The position numbers and the translations under genes were made by a program. Under the pieces are notes generated by a model that did not search any database, was not told the DNA's origin, and saw nothing but the letters and a program-made list of their open reading frames with translations. DNA of 64,000 nucleotides from JAJPHW01 sp963799065 (GTDB lineage Bacteria > Acidobacteriota > Terriglobia > Terriglobales > Acidobacteriaceae), in the NCBI GenBank assembly GCA_963799065.1, contig CAWCVJ010000001.1, positions 2,542,001-2,606,000 on the forward strand, given 5' to 3'. How positions within the stretch are numbered: position 1 is the stretch's first letter; each line of letters opens with the position of its first letter. Positions 26,645 through 35,088 of this stretch are shown in pieces.

Positions 26645-27162
26645 TTTGACTAAACTCCAAAGAACGGGATGTCGCGAACTTGCTGCTCAGATGCGTTGCT
26701 TGGTGGGAGGGTTGGTGGGAGGGTTGGCGCGACGGGCTGGAGCATGGCTGTAAACCCGACCCTGCTGGCGTGGGATGAGCGGTCCGCGCGCCCTTGACTT
26801 TGATGGATTGCAAGCCTAAGCACTCTAGCGCGGATTCTCCGGAGCGCCTAGAATCAGGACTTAACCGACTTCCTCGATGAGTGCTCCACGTAACTCGCGC
26901 CGCGAATTTCCTAAGCCTATCCACGCTGGACTGACCGCGCCGCTTTGCTTGATCTGCCTAAGCTGTTGGCTGAATGATCGGCCCGTGGCGACGCCAGTGA
27001 ATCCGATTCCTCCCAACTTCAACTTTTCGGATTTCACCCTGGTGATTAGCGGAAACGGCAGTGTCAGCGACGGTTCCACCTCGAGATTTGACGTTTCTGG
27101 GCGATATCGCGTCCAGACGAGTCACGGTCGGAATTCTCCCGACTTACGCAGGTTTTGAGACC
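26645..27162. other. Divergent intergenic region with G-rich repeat
   Basis: About 0.5 kb between the VCBS gene (minus) and the DinB gene (plus). It holds two tandem TTGGTGGGAGGG units (26700-26723). Short open frames exist on both strands, but none has a convincing start, ribosome site or recognisable product. Confidence 0.5.
26705..26723 (+). promoter_or_regulatory. Predicted G-quadruplex motif
   Basis: Four GGG runs with loops of 1, 5 and 1 bases (GGG-A-GGG-TTGGT-GGG-A-GGG), created by two tandem 12-bp units. This fits the canonical G3N1-7 rule. It is in the upstream region of the VCBS gene on its template strand. Confidence 0.6.
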
Positions 27163-27672
27163 TTGGCTACTCTTAACTCACAACTATTTGCGGTTCTGCT
27201 GGACTCTTGGGACCGGAACAACACGATCTTGACCAACCTGTTGGGAATCATCCCCGAGCGCGGATTGAGCGTCCGGGCGATGGAGGCTGGGCCGTCGGTC
27301 GCGGAATTGTTTATGCATATGCACTATGTAAGGCTGGTGTTCATGTCGGAAGATGCTCCTGAATTCGCTCGCGAGCTGCCTGAGAAAGAATGGATAAGCG
27401 AGCCTGATCGTGGCCGCATCGCGCAGATGCTGAACCAAAGCGCTGCGGCGGTGCGGGATGCGGTGAAGAGCCGGGTTGAGACGGACCAGGCGATGAACAT
27501 TCACTACGATCACCCAGTTCTACTGTTACAGCATATGATCTGGCACGAGGGCTACCATTACGGGCAGATCAAGCTGGCCTTGAAGATGTCCGGCCATGCG
27601 ATTAGCAACGAGGAAGCCGGACCGCTCAGTTGGCGGGTCTGGATGAACAAGAAGCCGAACGGTTCAGAGTAA
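27163..27672 (+). CDS. DinB family protein
   Basis: DinB-fold four-helix protein, about 169 residues from a TTG at 27163 with CAGG ten bases upstream. The frame extends to a GTG at 27061, but the extra 34 residues look non-conserved. Likely metal ligands are ELFMHMHYVRLVF (first helix pair) and HMIWHEGYHYGQIKLALK with HxxxH near the end. No catalytic role is assigned. It converges on the mutase gene 21 bases away. Confidence 0.82.
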   Translation: MATLNSQLFAVLLDSWDRNNTILTNLLGIIPERGLSVRAMEAGPSVAELFMHMHYVRLVFMSEDAPEFARELPEKEWISEPDRGRIAQMLNQSAAAVRDAVKSRVETDQAMNIHYDHPVLLLQHMIWHEGYHYGQIKLALKMSGHAISNEEAGPLSWRVWMNKKPNGSE

Positions 27673-27693
27673 TAAAAAGCCGCGGCAATCACG

Positions 27694-29487
27694 CTAGGTG
27701 ACACTTATCTCGGTGTACGTTCCATACACCTCGCGCAGAGCCTCGCAAATTTCGCCCACGGTGGCGTAGGCGCGAACGGCGTCAATGATGTAAGGCATGG
27801 TATTCGCAGGAGAAACTTTACCATTTGATTCTTTGGCCGGTTCTTGAGCGGCGGCTCTTTTCAGCGCTTGCAGCGTGCGCTGCACTTCGTCATCCGATCT
27901 CCGCTCCCGCAACGTCTTCAGCTTGGCGGACTGACTCAGCGCTACGCTGTCATCGATGTAAAGAATATGCGGCGACTCTTCTTCGATCGCGAAATCGTTC
28001 ACGCCTACCGTGATTTTCTCTTTGGCCTCGGCGGCGCGCTGATACTGATACGACGCTTCGGCAATTTCTTTCTGCGGGAAGCCGCGTTCAATGGCCCTGA
28101 CCATTCCCCCCATTCCGTCCAACTTGTCGAAATATGCGAACGCGCCTTGTTCCATCTGAAGGGTTAACGCTTCCAGAAAATAAGACCCGCCCAATGGATC
28201 GATCGTCTGCGTCACGCCCGACTCATACGCGATGATCTGCTGCGTGCGCAGCGCAATTCGCGCCGCCTCTTCTGTTGGCAAAGCTAAAGCCTCGTCGTAG
28301 GAATCAGTATGGAGCGATTGCGTTCCGCCCAACACAGCCGCCATCGCCTGCAGTGCCACGCGCGCAATATTGTTCATGGGCTGCTGCGCAGGTAGTGATA
28401 CCCCAGCGGTCTGCGTGTGAAAACGCATCAGCCAGGTGCGCGCATTCTTCGCACCGAAGCGGTCTCTCATAACGCGATACCAGATCTTGCGGGCCGCGCG
28501 ATACTTTGCAATCTCTTCGAAGAAATCGTTGTGAGCGTTGAAAAAGAAACTAAGCCGCGGACCGAATTCGTCCACGTCCAAGCCGCGCCGTAACGCCCAC
28601 TCTACATACTCGACCCCGTCATACAAAGTGAACGCAAGCTCCTGAAGCGCGGTCGAACCCGCCTCGCGAATGTGATAACCACTGATCGACACGGTGTTGA
28701 ACTTGGGTGTAAATCGCGTGCCAAACTCAAACGTATCGATGACCAACCGCATCGACGGCGCAGGCGGATAAATGTATTCCTTCTGCGCGATGTACTCCTT
28801 GAGAATGTCGTTCTGTAGTGTGCCGGAAACCTTCTTCCAATCCGCGCCCTGTTTTTCCGCCACCACCAGATACATCGCCCACAGCACTGACGCTGGAGAG
28901 TTGATGGTCATCGACACCGTCGTTTTTTCGAGATCGATGCCATCGAACAAAATTTCCATGTCTTCCAGCGAATCGATGGCGACACCACACTTGCCCACCT
29001 CGCCCTCGCTGGCAGCGTGATCGGAGTCATACCCCATCAGGGTTGGAAGATCGAAGGCCACGGATAGCCCGCTGCCGCCGCTTTGCAAAAGATATTTGTA
29101 GCGCTTGTTGGTTTCCTCGGGCGAAGCGAAGCCGGAAAACTGGCGCATCGTGAAAAGCTTGCCGCGATATCCGCTGGCGTGAATGCCACGCGTGTACGGC
29201 GCCTGCCCCGGGTAGCCAAGATATTTCTCTTCGCTCCAGTCTTCAGGCAGATCGGCCGGAGTATACAGACGACGGATCGGCACGCCAGAAATCGTAGTGA
29301 AGCGAGCGTGCCCGTGCTCGTCGAGGTTCACACCCGAGGCCGCGCCTATGGGTTTCTCCGGCGCTTTCTCCAGCGTGGGAGCGAGAGTCTTCTCCGCCCA
29401 ATTCTTCTCTGCTTCGGACGGATGCCGTCCCTCAAAGACGTCGGCAATGGGGCTTTCGGCAAAGGTCGGTGCTTTCTTATCCGGCAT
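27694..29487 (-). CDS. Methylmalonyl-CoA mutase, large-subunit type without B12 domain
   Basis: Catalytic TIM-barrel subunit of an adenosylcobalamin acyl-CoA mutase (succinyl-CoA/methylmalonyl-CoA type). The 597 residues carry GLSVAFDLPTLMGYDSDH, NDILKEYIAQKEYIYPP, SISGYHIREAG and the TQSLHTDSYDEALALPT stretch. By alignment from memory, the substrate-pocket Tyr (ASGY, after YTRGIH) and Arg (PAPSMR) that favour methylmalonyl-CoA are kept. The C-terminal cobalamin-binding domain with DxHxxG is absent, so a separate small B12 subunit must be encoded elsewhere. The start is ATG at 29487, with GGAG about ten bases upstream. Confidence 0.92.
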   Translation of the reverse strand: MPDKKAPTFAESPIADVFEGRHPSEAEKNWAEKTLAPTLEKAPEKPIGAASGVNLDEHGHARFTTISGVPIRRLYTPADLPEDWSEEKYLGYPGQAPYTRGIHASGYRGKLFTMRQFSGFASPEETNKRYKYLLQSGGSGLSVAFDLPTLMGYDSDHAASEGEVGKCGVAIDSLEDMEILFDGIDLEKTTVSMTINSPASVLWAMYLVVAEKQGADWKKVSGTLQNDILKEYIAQKEYIYPPAPSMRLVIDTFEFGTRFTPKFNTVSISGYHIREAGSTALQELAFTLYDGVEYVEWALRRGLDVDEFGPRLSFFFNAHNDFFEEIAKYRAARKIWYRVMRDRFGAKNARTWLMRFHTQTAGVSLPAQQPMNNIARVALQAMAAVLGGTQSLHTDSYDEALALPTEEAARIALRTQQIIAYESGVTQTIDPLGGSYFLEALTLQMEQGAFAYFDKLDGMGGMVRAIERGFPQKEIAEASYQYQRAAEAKEKITVGVNDFAIEEESPHILYIDDSVALSQSAKLKTLRERRSDDEVQRTLQALKRAAAQEPAKESNGKVSPANTMPYIIDAVRAYATVGEICEALREVYGTYTEISVT

Positions 29488-29583
29488 AGGTCGCTCCGTG
29501 GACTGACTCTCTATGATAAGGCAAATGCACCGCGGGATCCTTGCTCTACCTCCGTGAGCTGCATTCCCAAAGATAGAGCAGGC

Positions 29584-30363
29584 TTATCGCTCTGGAGCCT
29601 CCCGCGTTAACTCCCACGCCTTCGAGTATTTCCAAGACACGTAACCCGCGTGGTAAAGATGCAGCAGCAAACCCTCGCGTCCATCTCGAAAGCCAAGACG
29701 GACAAAGTAACTGTAAATAAACGTCAGCGCCGGTCGAACGACGATATCGGCGAAGCTGAAGCCTCGATATCCCTTGTTCACCGCAAATGCCGCACCCTGC
29801 GAGGAGTAGCCGTTCATGTGATCGATATACCCGCGCAGCGTGGGGTAAGCGTTGTGAATCAGCGCATGTCTTAGTTGGTCCGTCTTTCCGCTCACCTTGA
29901 TTGTCGGATGCGCGCCATGCTCCTCGAATTGTCCAGCCTTGCGTCGGATCAGCCGCAGCTTGGGATCGGGATAAAATCCGCCATGACGAATCCAGCGACC
30001 CATGAAAAAGTTCTTGCGCGGGATGAAGAAACCGACCGCATTGGAATTCGCCGCGAGCAGGCCCTCGATCTCCGCTGCCAGCAGCGTTTCCAGCGCCTCA
30101 TCCGCGTCAAGTTGCAACACCCAATCGCCCGAAGCCTTTTCCAAAGCGGAATTCTTCTGCGCGGCGAAGCCCTTCCATGGCTCGGAGAAGATCTTTGCGC
30201 CGAATGACTCCGCGATTTCCAGCGTGCGATCCGTCGAACCTGAATCCACAACGATGATCTCGCCCTTGCCATCGCTCACCAATGCGACGACGCTCTCTAG
30301 TGTGCGATATAAGTTCTCTTCCTCGTTGAGCGTGATCAACACCACCGATAAAGAGAGGGTCAC
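29584..30363 (-). CDS. Family 2 glycosyltransferase, WaaE/KdtX-like
   Basis: Inverting GT-A glycosyltransferase, probably of LPS core or exopolysaccharide. Motifs: SVVLITLNEEENL at the start, VVDSGSTDRT, GDWVLQLDADEAL (the DxD-like site) and a C-terminal HNAYPTLRGYIDHMNGYSS typical of WaaE-like enzymes. A C-terminal amphipathic region may contact the membrane. I chose the GTG at 30363, which gives 259 residues and starts at the conserved strand. The frame stays open to a TTG at 30465, but that would lie inside the terminator of the cold-shock gene. Confidence 0.86.
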   Translation of the reverse strand: MTLSLSVVLITLNEEENLYRTLESVVALVSDGKGEIIVVDSGSTDRTLEIAESFGAKIFSEPWKGFAAQKNSALEKASGDWVLQLDADEALETLLAAEIEGLLAANSNAVGFFIPRKNFFMGRWIRHGGFYPDPKLRLIRRKAGQFEEHGAHPTIKVSGKTDQLRHALIHNAYPTLRGYIDHMNGYSSQGAAFAVNKGYRGFSFADIVVRPALTFIYSYFVRLGFRDGREGLLLHLYHAGYVSWKYSKAWELTREAPER

Positions 30364-30463
30364 GGCAACAAGGATAAACCAGCTTCCGTTTCGATGCCCG
30401 CGAATGGGGCGCTCGCGAAATTCAGAACGGCTGAAGCGGGCCACGCTTGGGTATTCGAAAAAC

Positions 30464-30494
30464 AAAAAACCCGCCCGGCCAGCAGGAGGGTTTT
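30464..30494 (-). terminator. Rho-independent terminator of the cold-shock gene
   Basis: Read on the minus strand, AAAACCC-T-CC pairs with GG-C-GGGTTTT around a 9-base loop (one mismatch), followed by TTTTTTG and more T's. It begins about 24 bases after the csp stop. Confidence 0.75.
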
Positions 30495-30517
30495 CGTTTC
30501 CAGCTTAAGTTTTTTTG

Positions 30518-30721
30518 CTATCCGCGAACGACGTTGCCCGCTTGCAATCCTTTCGGCCCTTTCACCAGGTCATACTCGACCGTTTCGCCCTCGTTGAGGC
30601 TGCGGTAGCCATTTTCCTGAATTGCGGAGAAATGCACGAAGACATCCTCGCCGGTGGACCGTTGGATAAACCCATATCCCTTGGCCCCGTTAAACCACTT
30701 GACTGTACCTTTTTCCCTCAC
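30518..30721 (-). CDS. CspA-family cold-shock protein
   Basis: A 67-residue single-stranded nucleic-acid-binding OB fold. RNP1 is KGYGFIQ and RNP2 VFVHFSAI; the entry EKGTVKWFNGAKG and exit EYDLVKGPKGLQAGNV are typical. The start is GTG at 30721 with AAAGGAG seven bases upstream; the longer open frame to 30832 is not supported. A tandem repeat of 14-bp units lies about 90 bases upstream, and a terminator follows the gene. Confidence 0.93.
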   Translation of the reverse strand: MREKGTVKWFNGAKGYGFIQRSTGEDVFVHFSAIQENGYRSLNEGETVEYDLVKGPKGLQAGNVVRG

Positions 30722-30806
30722 AGACAACTCCTTTCGCCCCGTAATGAATTTCTCTTCCGCCGCCCCTTGTACTACCCCCTCGGGGATGCGGAAGAGTCCA
30801 ACAAAA

Positions 30807-30835
30807 TTTGTAAACACGACGTTTGTAAACACGAC
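30807..30835. repeat. Tandem 14-bp direct repeat upstream of csp
   Basis: TTTGTAAACACGAC occurs at 30807-30820 and 30822-30835, separated by one base. It lies 86 to 114 bases upstream of the cold-shock start codon, in its promoter or long leader. The rest of 30722-30946 holds no gene I can support. Confidence 0.85.
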
Positions 30836-30946
30836 AAAAGCTCCCGACCTTCACGCGGCAGGAAAATGCGGCGCGAAGTTCAGGAGCCCGATAACCCGAA
30901 TCGAATTCTGACTGCTACACACGAAAATACTGATCCCAATATCTTG

Positions 30947-30989
30947 AAAAAAAATAAAGCTTCGCCGGATTGCCGAATCCGGCGAAGCT
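30947..30989 (-). terminator. Rho-independent terminator of katA
   Basis: A perfect 14-bp stem (30958-30971 with 30976-30989) around a 4-base loop. On the minus strand it is followed by TTATTTTTTTTC. It lies about 90 bases after the catalase stop. Confidence 0.92.
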
Positions 30990-31078
30990 GGAATGATATG
31001 CAGAACTATGGGCATCTGGCAAGCAAGAACTTGTCAAGAACTGTGTCCGTCGGTCATGTATTCAGCCACTTCTCTCAC

Positions 31079-32542
31079 CTAGTCACCGGACACCGCCGCT
31101 TCGCGTTTGTTCGCGACCGCCTCCCGAACACCCTTGCCGTAGGCCGGATCGACCTTGTCGAATAGGACGCATTGGCGCTCCACGATGGAATCGGGGACAC
31201 CCTGCATGGCGGCGGCGACGTTGGAAAACAAACGCTGGCGTTGGCCTGCGTCGAAGAGTCGGAACAACGCACGGGGCTGGACGAAATCGTCGTTCCCAAC
31301 CCGATGATCGTAGCGTTCCGCATCGCCGGAAATGCGCAGCGGTGGTTCCTTCACCGAAGAATCCTGGGTCGGACCCCCAAAGCTGTTGGGCTCGTAGTAG
31401 GCGTCGGGATTGCCCGTGTCATTGCGGAAAAAGCGCATCGCGCCGTCTTTGTTATAGGTATGCACGGGACACTTGGGCGCGTTGACCGGCAGCGCCTCAT
31501 AGTGCGTTCCGATTCGATGGCGATGGGCGTCGGCGTAGGCGAAGATGCGGGATTGCAGAACTTTGTCTGGGCTGAAGCTGATGCCCGGGACGATATTCGA
31601 GGGGCTGAACGCAGCCTGTTCGATCTCCGCGAAATAGTTGTCAGGGTTGCGATTCAGTTCCAACATCCCGACTTCGATCAGCGGATATTCGCCATGCGGC
31701 CATACTTTGGTCAGATCGAATGGATTGTAGGAGGTCTTTTCGGCATCCGCCTCTGGCATGATTTGCACCATCATCTTCCAGCGCGGGAACTCGCCGCGAT
31801 CGATGGAGCCATATAGATCTTCCTGATAGCTCTCGCGAGTTTGCCCAACCACGCCAGCCGCCTGCTCGTTCGTAAGGAAGCGATGACCCTGCTGTGTCTT
31901 GAAATGAAACTTCACCCAGTAACGCTCGCCCTTGTCGTTCCAGAAGCTGTAGGTGTGGCTGCCATAACCGTTCATAAAACGCGGACTGGGGGGAAGTCCT
32001 CGGTCGGACATAAGAATCGTGACTTGATGCAAGCTCTCGGGGCTGAGCGACCAGAAATCCCACATGGCGGTCGTGCTTCGCATGTTGGTTTTCGGATGGC
32101 GCTTCTGAGTGCGAATGAAGTCGGGGAACTTGTAAGGATCTCGAATGAAGAAAACCGGCGTATTGTTGCCGACCAGATCCCAGTTACCTTCTTCGGTGTA
32201 ATACTTCATGGCGAAGCCGCGAACGTCTCGCTCGGCGTCGGCCGCGCCTGACTCACCGGCCACCGTGGAGAAGCGCAGCAGCATGTCGGTCTTCTTGTCG
32301 ACCTGGTTGAAAATCCTGGCCCGGGTGTATTTCGAAATGTCGTGGGTGATGGTCAGAGTTCCAAATGCGCCCCAGCCCTTGGCGTGGACGACGCGCTCCG
32401 GAATGCGTTCGCGATTCTGGTGCGCCAGTTTCTCGATGAGTTGATAATCCTGCAACAGCACGGGCCCGCGCGGGCCAGCGGTCAGTGAGTTCTGGTTGTC
32501 GGGTACAGGCGCACCTGCGCTTGTTGTCAGTCGGTCGGTCAT
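31079..32542 (-). CDS. katA: Monofunctional haem catalase, clade 3 (KatA type)
   Basis: Decomposes hydrogen peroxide in the cytoplasm. The 487 residues are the small-subunit length. The catalytic His lies in RVVHAKGWGAFG (about 53), with Asn in VGNNTPVFF. The proximal haem Tyr is in RIFAYADAHRHRIG (about 336), and the NADPH-binding region APKCPVHTYNKDGAMRF is intact. I chose ATG at 32542, which has AAGGAG seven bases upstream, over a TTG two codons earlier. It is divergent from oxyR across 119 bases and ends in a strong terminator. Confidence 0.95.
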   Translation of the reverse strand: MTDRLTTSAGAPVPDNQNSLTAGPRGPVLLQDYQLIEKLAHQNRERIPERVVHAKGWGAFGTLTITHDISKYTRARIFNQVDKKTDMLLRFSTVAGESGAADAERDVRGFAMKYYTEEGNWDLVGNNTPVFFIRDPYKFPDFIRTQKRHPKTNMRSTTAMWDFWSLSPESLHQVTILMSDRGLPPSPRFMNGYGSHTYSFWNDKGERYWVKFHFKTQQGHRFLTNEQAAGVVGQTRESYQEDLYGSIDRGEFPRWKMMVQIMPEADAEKTSYNPFDLTKVWPHGEYPLIEVGMLELNRNPDNYFAEIEQAAFSPSNIVPGISFSPDKVLQSRIFAYADAHRHRIGTHYEALPVNAPKCPVHTYNKDGAMRFFRNDTGNPDAYYEPNSFGGPTQDSSVKEPPLRISGDAERYDHRVGNDDFVQPRALFRLFDAGQRQRLFSNVAAAMQGVPDSIVERQCVLFDKVDPAYGKGVREAVANKREAAVSGD

Positions 32543-32661
32543 GTCCAATCTCCTTAATTTGGTGCTGAGATGAGTTCAGCATAGTCCTATTCGGTACATC
32601 TGCAAAATTGATAGTATTGACTGTGATCATCGGCGACACCTATTCACGTTGGAGGGGCCAT
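32543..32661. promoter_or_regulatory. katA-oxyR divergent control region
   Basis: A 119-base region carrying both ribosome sites and AT-rich DNA in its middle. ATAG half-site-like tetramers occur at 32581-32584 and 32611-32614, and TTGATAGTATTGACTGTGAT contains a LysR-type T-N11-A. The spacing does not match the enterobacterial OxyR consensus, so the exact operator is uncertain. OxyR control of katA is inferred from gene arrangement. Confidence 0.5.
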
Positions 32662-33576
32662 TTGAACCTGCAGGAACTGCGTTATTTCGTTGCGATTGCG
32701 GAACACAGACATTTCGGACGAGCTGCCGAGGCCTGCCACGTCAGTCAGCCTACGCTCAGCGGTCAACTGCGTAAGCTCGAAGAGCATCTGGGAGTGGTTC
32801 TATTCGAGCGCAACAACAAACGAGTTTCGCTCACGCCGGTGGGAGAAAAAACGCTGATTCACGCGCGCAAGGCTTTGGAGGAAGCGTCCTACATGGAAGC
32901 CATTGCCAAGTCATCCAGTGATCCCCTTTCCGGGCCGCTGAAGCTCGGTGTCATTCCCACGCTGGCTCCTTATCTTATGCCGCTGATCCTCGGGCCACTC
33001 CAGAAGGCGTATCCCCAGTTGACGATCGAACTTTGGGAAGATCTCACACTCTCCCTGGTCGATCTGCTCCGGACGCGGCAGCTCGATGCTGCATTGATTG
33101 CCACAGATGTGCCGGGCGGTGACTTAACTGCAATCAACTTGTTCATCGAGCCATTTTTCGCCACACTGCCTGCAAATCACTCTCTGGCGGGAGCAAAGAT
33201 TATTCAGCAATCCGAACTGGCGAAGGATGTGCTCATTCTCGCGGACGGCCATTGTCTGGCCACGCAGACGCTCGCTGCGTGCGGACGGAAGAGTTTGGCG
33301 CGGGGTTCGTATCGGGCCGCGAGTCTGGATACGCTTGTCAATCTGGTTGCAGCGGGATATGGAACCACGCTGGTTCCCGGGCTCGCGGCTTCCACCATGC
33401 GCGACCATCGCGTGGTTTTCATTCCATTGCAAGGACGCGCGTCACGTACGATTCGGCTTGCTTGCAGAACGACATTTCCGCGTCCCCAAGCTATTAAGGC
33501 GGTCGAAACCGCCGTGCGCAAGGCGGTCGCGAGTTCTCCTTGGGAGCGTGTGGGTAACCGGAGGAGCGTCGCATGA
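32662..33576 (+). CDS. oxyR: Hydrogen peroxide-sensing LysR regulator OxyR
   Basis: LysR-type activator with an N-terminal winged helix (LQELRYFVAIAEHRHFGRAAE, cited by its start; HVSQPTLSGQLRKLEEHLG follows). In the regulatory domain C198 and C207 (GHCLATQTLAAC) have the same eight-residue spacing and nearly the same numbering as the peroxide-sensing C199/C208 pair of Escherichia coli. Start: TTG at 32662 with GGAGG seven bases upstream. It is divergent from katA, its expected target, and overlaps yihY by four bases. Confidence 0.93.
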   Translation: MNLQELRYFVAIAEHRHFGRAAEACHVSQPTLSGQLRKLEEHLGVVLFERNNKRVSLTPVGEKTLIHARKALEEASYMEAIAKSSSDPLSGPLKLGVIPTLAPYLMPLILGPLQKAYPQLTIELWEDLTLSLVDLLRTRQLDAALIATDVPGGDLTAINLFIEPFFATLPANHSLAGAKIIQQSELAKDVLILADGHCLATQTLAACGRKSLARGSYRAASLDTLVNLVAAGYGTTLVPGLAASTMRDHRVVFIPLQGRASRTIRLACRTTFPRPQAIKAVETAVRKAVASSPWERVGNRRSVA

Positions 33577-34436
33577 GCGCCATTCCTCGCAGTCCATTTT
33601 CAGGGCTGGCCGCATCGACCGCTCGATATTTGCTGCACACCGAAGTGCACACGTTCGCGTTTTCGGTTGCGGCGAACGCGATTCTGTCGTTCTTTCCCTT
33701 CATGGTGCTGTTGCTAACCATCACCAAGAACGTCTTCCATTCCCCGGCGATGACGGACGCGGTTGTGGCGCTGATGCGCGATTCCCTGCCAGCCGGACAA
33801 GATTTCGTCATCCGTAATCTGCAAGTGATCGTGAGTGTTCGCCATCGGGCGCAGCTGTTCTCCTTATTAATTTTGCTGATCACATCGACTGGCATATTCA
33901 TGCCGCTGGAAGTGGCGCTCAATCAAGTGTGGAACGTTAAGAGCAACCGCTCGTACCTGGGAAATCAGCTTATCGCACTCGGACTGGCGTTCGCCTGCGG
34001 AATTCTCGCGCTGCTTTCGATTGCTTTGACTGCGGGCAATGTTGTGTTGCTGCGCATGATCACATTCGGTCATGCGGCCGCTGCGGTCCGGATACTTGCG
34101 TTTGTCATCATGAAGCTGTTTGCCATCGCAGCGAGCATTGGCATCTTCTTCCTTATTTATTGGCTATTGCCGAATGGAAAGGTTCCGCCGAGAGCGGTCT
34201 TGCCCGCCGCCGTGTTCATGGGGCTTCTGCTTGAACTCGTGAAATACAGCTATATTCTGGCTCTGCCGCGGCTCAATTTTCAGGAAGTGTATGGGCCGTT
34301 TGCGCTCTCGGTGAGCTTGATGTTCTGGGCGTTCCTTTCTGGATTGTTGTTGCTGGCAGGGGCGCACCTGTCGGCTCAGCGTCATGGATTGCTGATGGCG
34401 GGAAGTAGCGCAAAGCTGCCAGAAGTTGTTCTCTAA
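33573..34436 (+). CDS. YihY/BrkB family inner-membrane protein
   Basis: A 287-residue protein with about six membrane helices. Family features: FAFSVAANAILSFFPFMVLLL near residue 28, FSLLILLITSTGIFMPLEVALNQVWNV, and YGPFALSVSLMFWAFLSGLLLLAGAHLSA near the end (motifs cited in part). YihY was once called RNase BN in error; its function is unknown. The ATGA overlap with oxyR means translational coupling, which suggests a peroxide-linked role (inference). Confidence 0.9.
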   Translation: MSAIPRSPFSGLAASTARYLLHTEVHTFAFSVAANAILSFFPFMVLLLTITKNVFHSPAMTDAVVALMRDSLPAGQDFVIRNLQVIVSVRHRAQLFSLLILLITSTGIFMPLEVALNQVWNVKSNRSYLGNQLIALGLAFACGILALLSIALTAGNVVLLRMITFGHAAAAVRILAFVIMKLFAIAASIGIFFLIYWLLPNGKVPPRAVLPAAVFMGLLLELVKYSYILALPRLNFQEVYGPFALSVSLMFWAFLSGLLLLAGAHLSAQRHGLLMAGSSAKLPEVVL

Positions 34437-34453
34437 TCACATTCGGAATGTGA
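34437..34453. promoter_or_regulatory. 17-bp palindrome after yihY
   Basis: TCACATT-CGG-AATGTGA, a perfect 7-bp inverted repeat beginning at the first base after the yihY stop and 81 bases before the next gene. There is no T-run, so it could be an operator for the following secreted module rather than a terminator. Confidence 0.4.
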
Positions 34454-34533
34454 CATCTGACCTAGCGCGCATCGTCGCTGGAGCCTAATCTGGAACTGTC
34501 CCTGTCAATGGGCTGGCCTGGAGAAGGCTTGCC

Positions 34534-35088
34534 ATGCGTGTTCGCGTTCGCGCCGTCGTGGGCGGCTGCGTGTTGCTGTTTTGCTTCTTGCTTTCGGCAG
34601 GGGCCGAGCAGATGCGCGAACCGGCGCAACCTCCTCCTTCTTTTGCTCCGCTTCGTCCGCTGGTTCGCAAGTCCGGCTATATCTTTTCTGGCACCGTCAC
34701 CGGGGTGAAGGCGTCACCTGCACGAAAGGCTGATGGAGTATCCACCGTCTATGTGACGTTTCGTGTAGATCACGGCATTCTGGGAGTGCGCACTGGCACA
34801 ACACTCGTCATCCGCGAATGGGTTGGGGTTTGGCAGAGCGGGGAGAAGTATCGCGTCGGTGAACACGTGGTGCTGTTTCTTCATCCCTTCAGCAAACTAG
34901 GGCTGACTAGCATCGTCGGGGGACCTCAGGGACGGTTGCAGATCGGCAAAGGCGGCGGGGTTGTGATTCGTCCGCCGTTGTTGCCTGTCGATGTGCATGA
35001 CCATGTTCAAAAGTCCGCTGCAAGTCCAGAAATAAGTTGGCAGGATTTCGGGCGATTTGTTCGCGGAGTTCGACGAGGTCGACGATGA
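34534..35088 (+). CDS. Small secreted protein, RVGE/VLFL family (module A)
   Basis: A 184-residue exported protein of unknown function. A signal peptide (residues 5-24, VLLFCFLLSAGAE) is followed by a beta-rich domain: FSGTVTGV, VTFRVDHGILGVRTGTTLVIREW, then YRVGEHVVLFLHP and GGPQGRLQI. The same core (VTVRQLGG, WRVGEQAVLFLRP, GLMQGNFLV) occurs in the protein at 50174-50713, so the two are homologues. It overlaps the next gene by ATGA, mirroring the coupling at the second locus. I do not recognise a named family. Confidence 0.8.
   Translation: MRVRVRAVVGGCVLLFCFLLSAGAEQMREPAQPPPSFAPLRPLVRKSGYIFSGTVTGVKASPARKADGVSTVYVTFRVDHGILGVRTGTTLVIREWVGVWQSGEKYRVGEHVVLFLHPFSKLGLTSIVGGPQGRLQIGKGGGVVIRPPLLPVDVHDHVQKSAASPEISWQDFGRFVRGVRRGRR

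Noticed and set aside
26877..27158. Possible 93-residue plus-strand protein before the DinB gene
   Set aside because: There is no ribosome site and no recognisable signal or domain, and competing frames exist on both strands.
30364..30465. TTG start for the glycosyltransferase at 30465
   Set aside because: It falls inside the terminator of the cold-shock gene. The added residues do not resemble the family, which begins at the SVVLITLNE strand.
30807..30835. CRISPR-like repeat
   Set aside because: There are only two short units one base apart, with no spacers and no cas genes.
32581..32640. Canonical enteric OxyR operator
   Set aside because: ATAG tetramers occur, but not at the ATAG-N7-CTAT-N7 spacing, so only a general control region is annotated.
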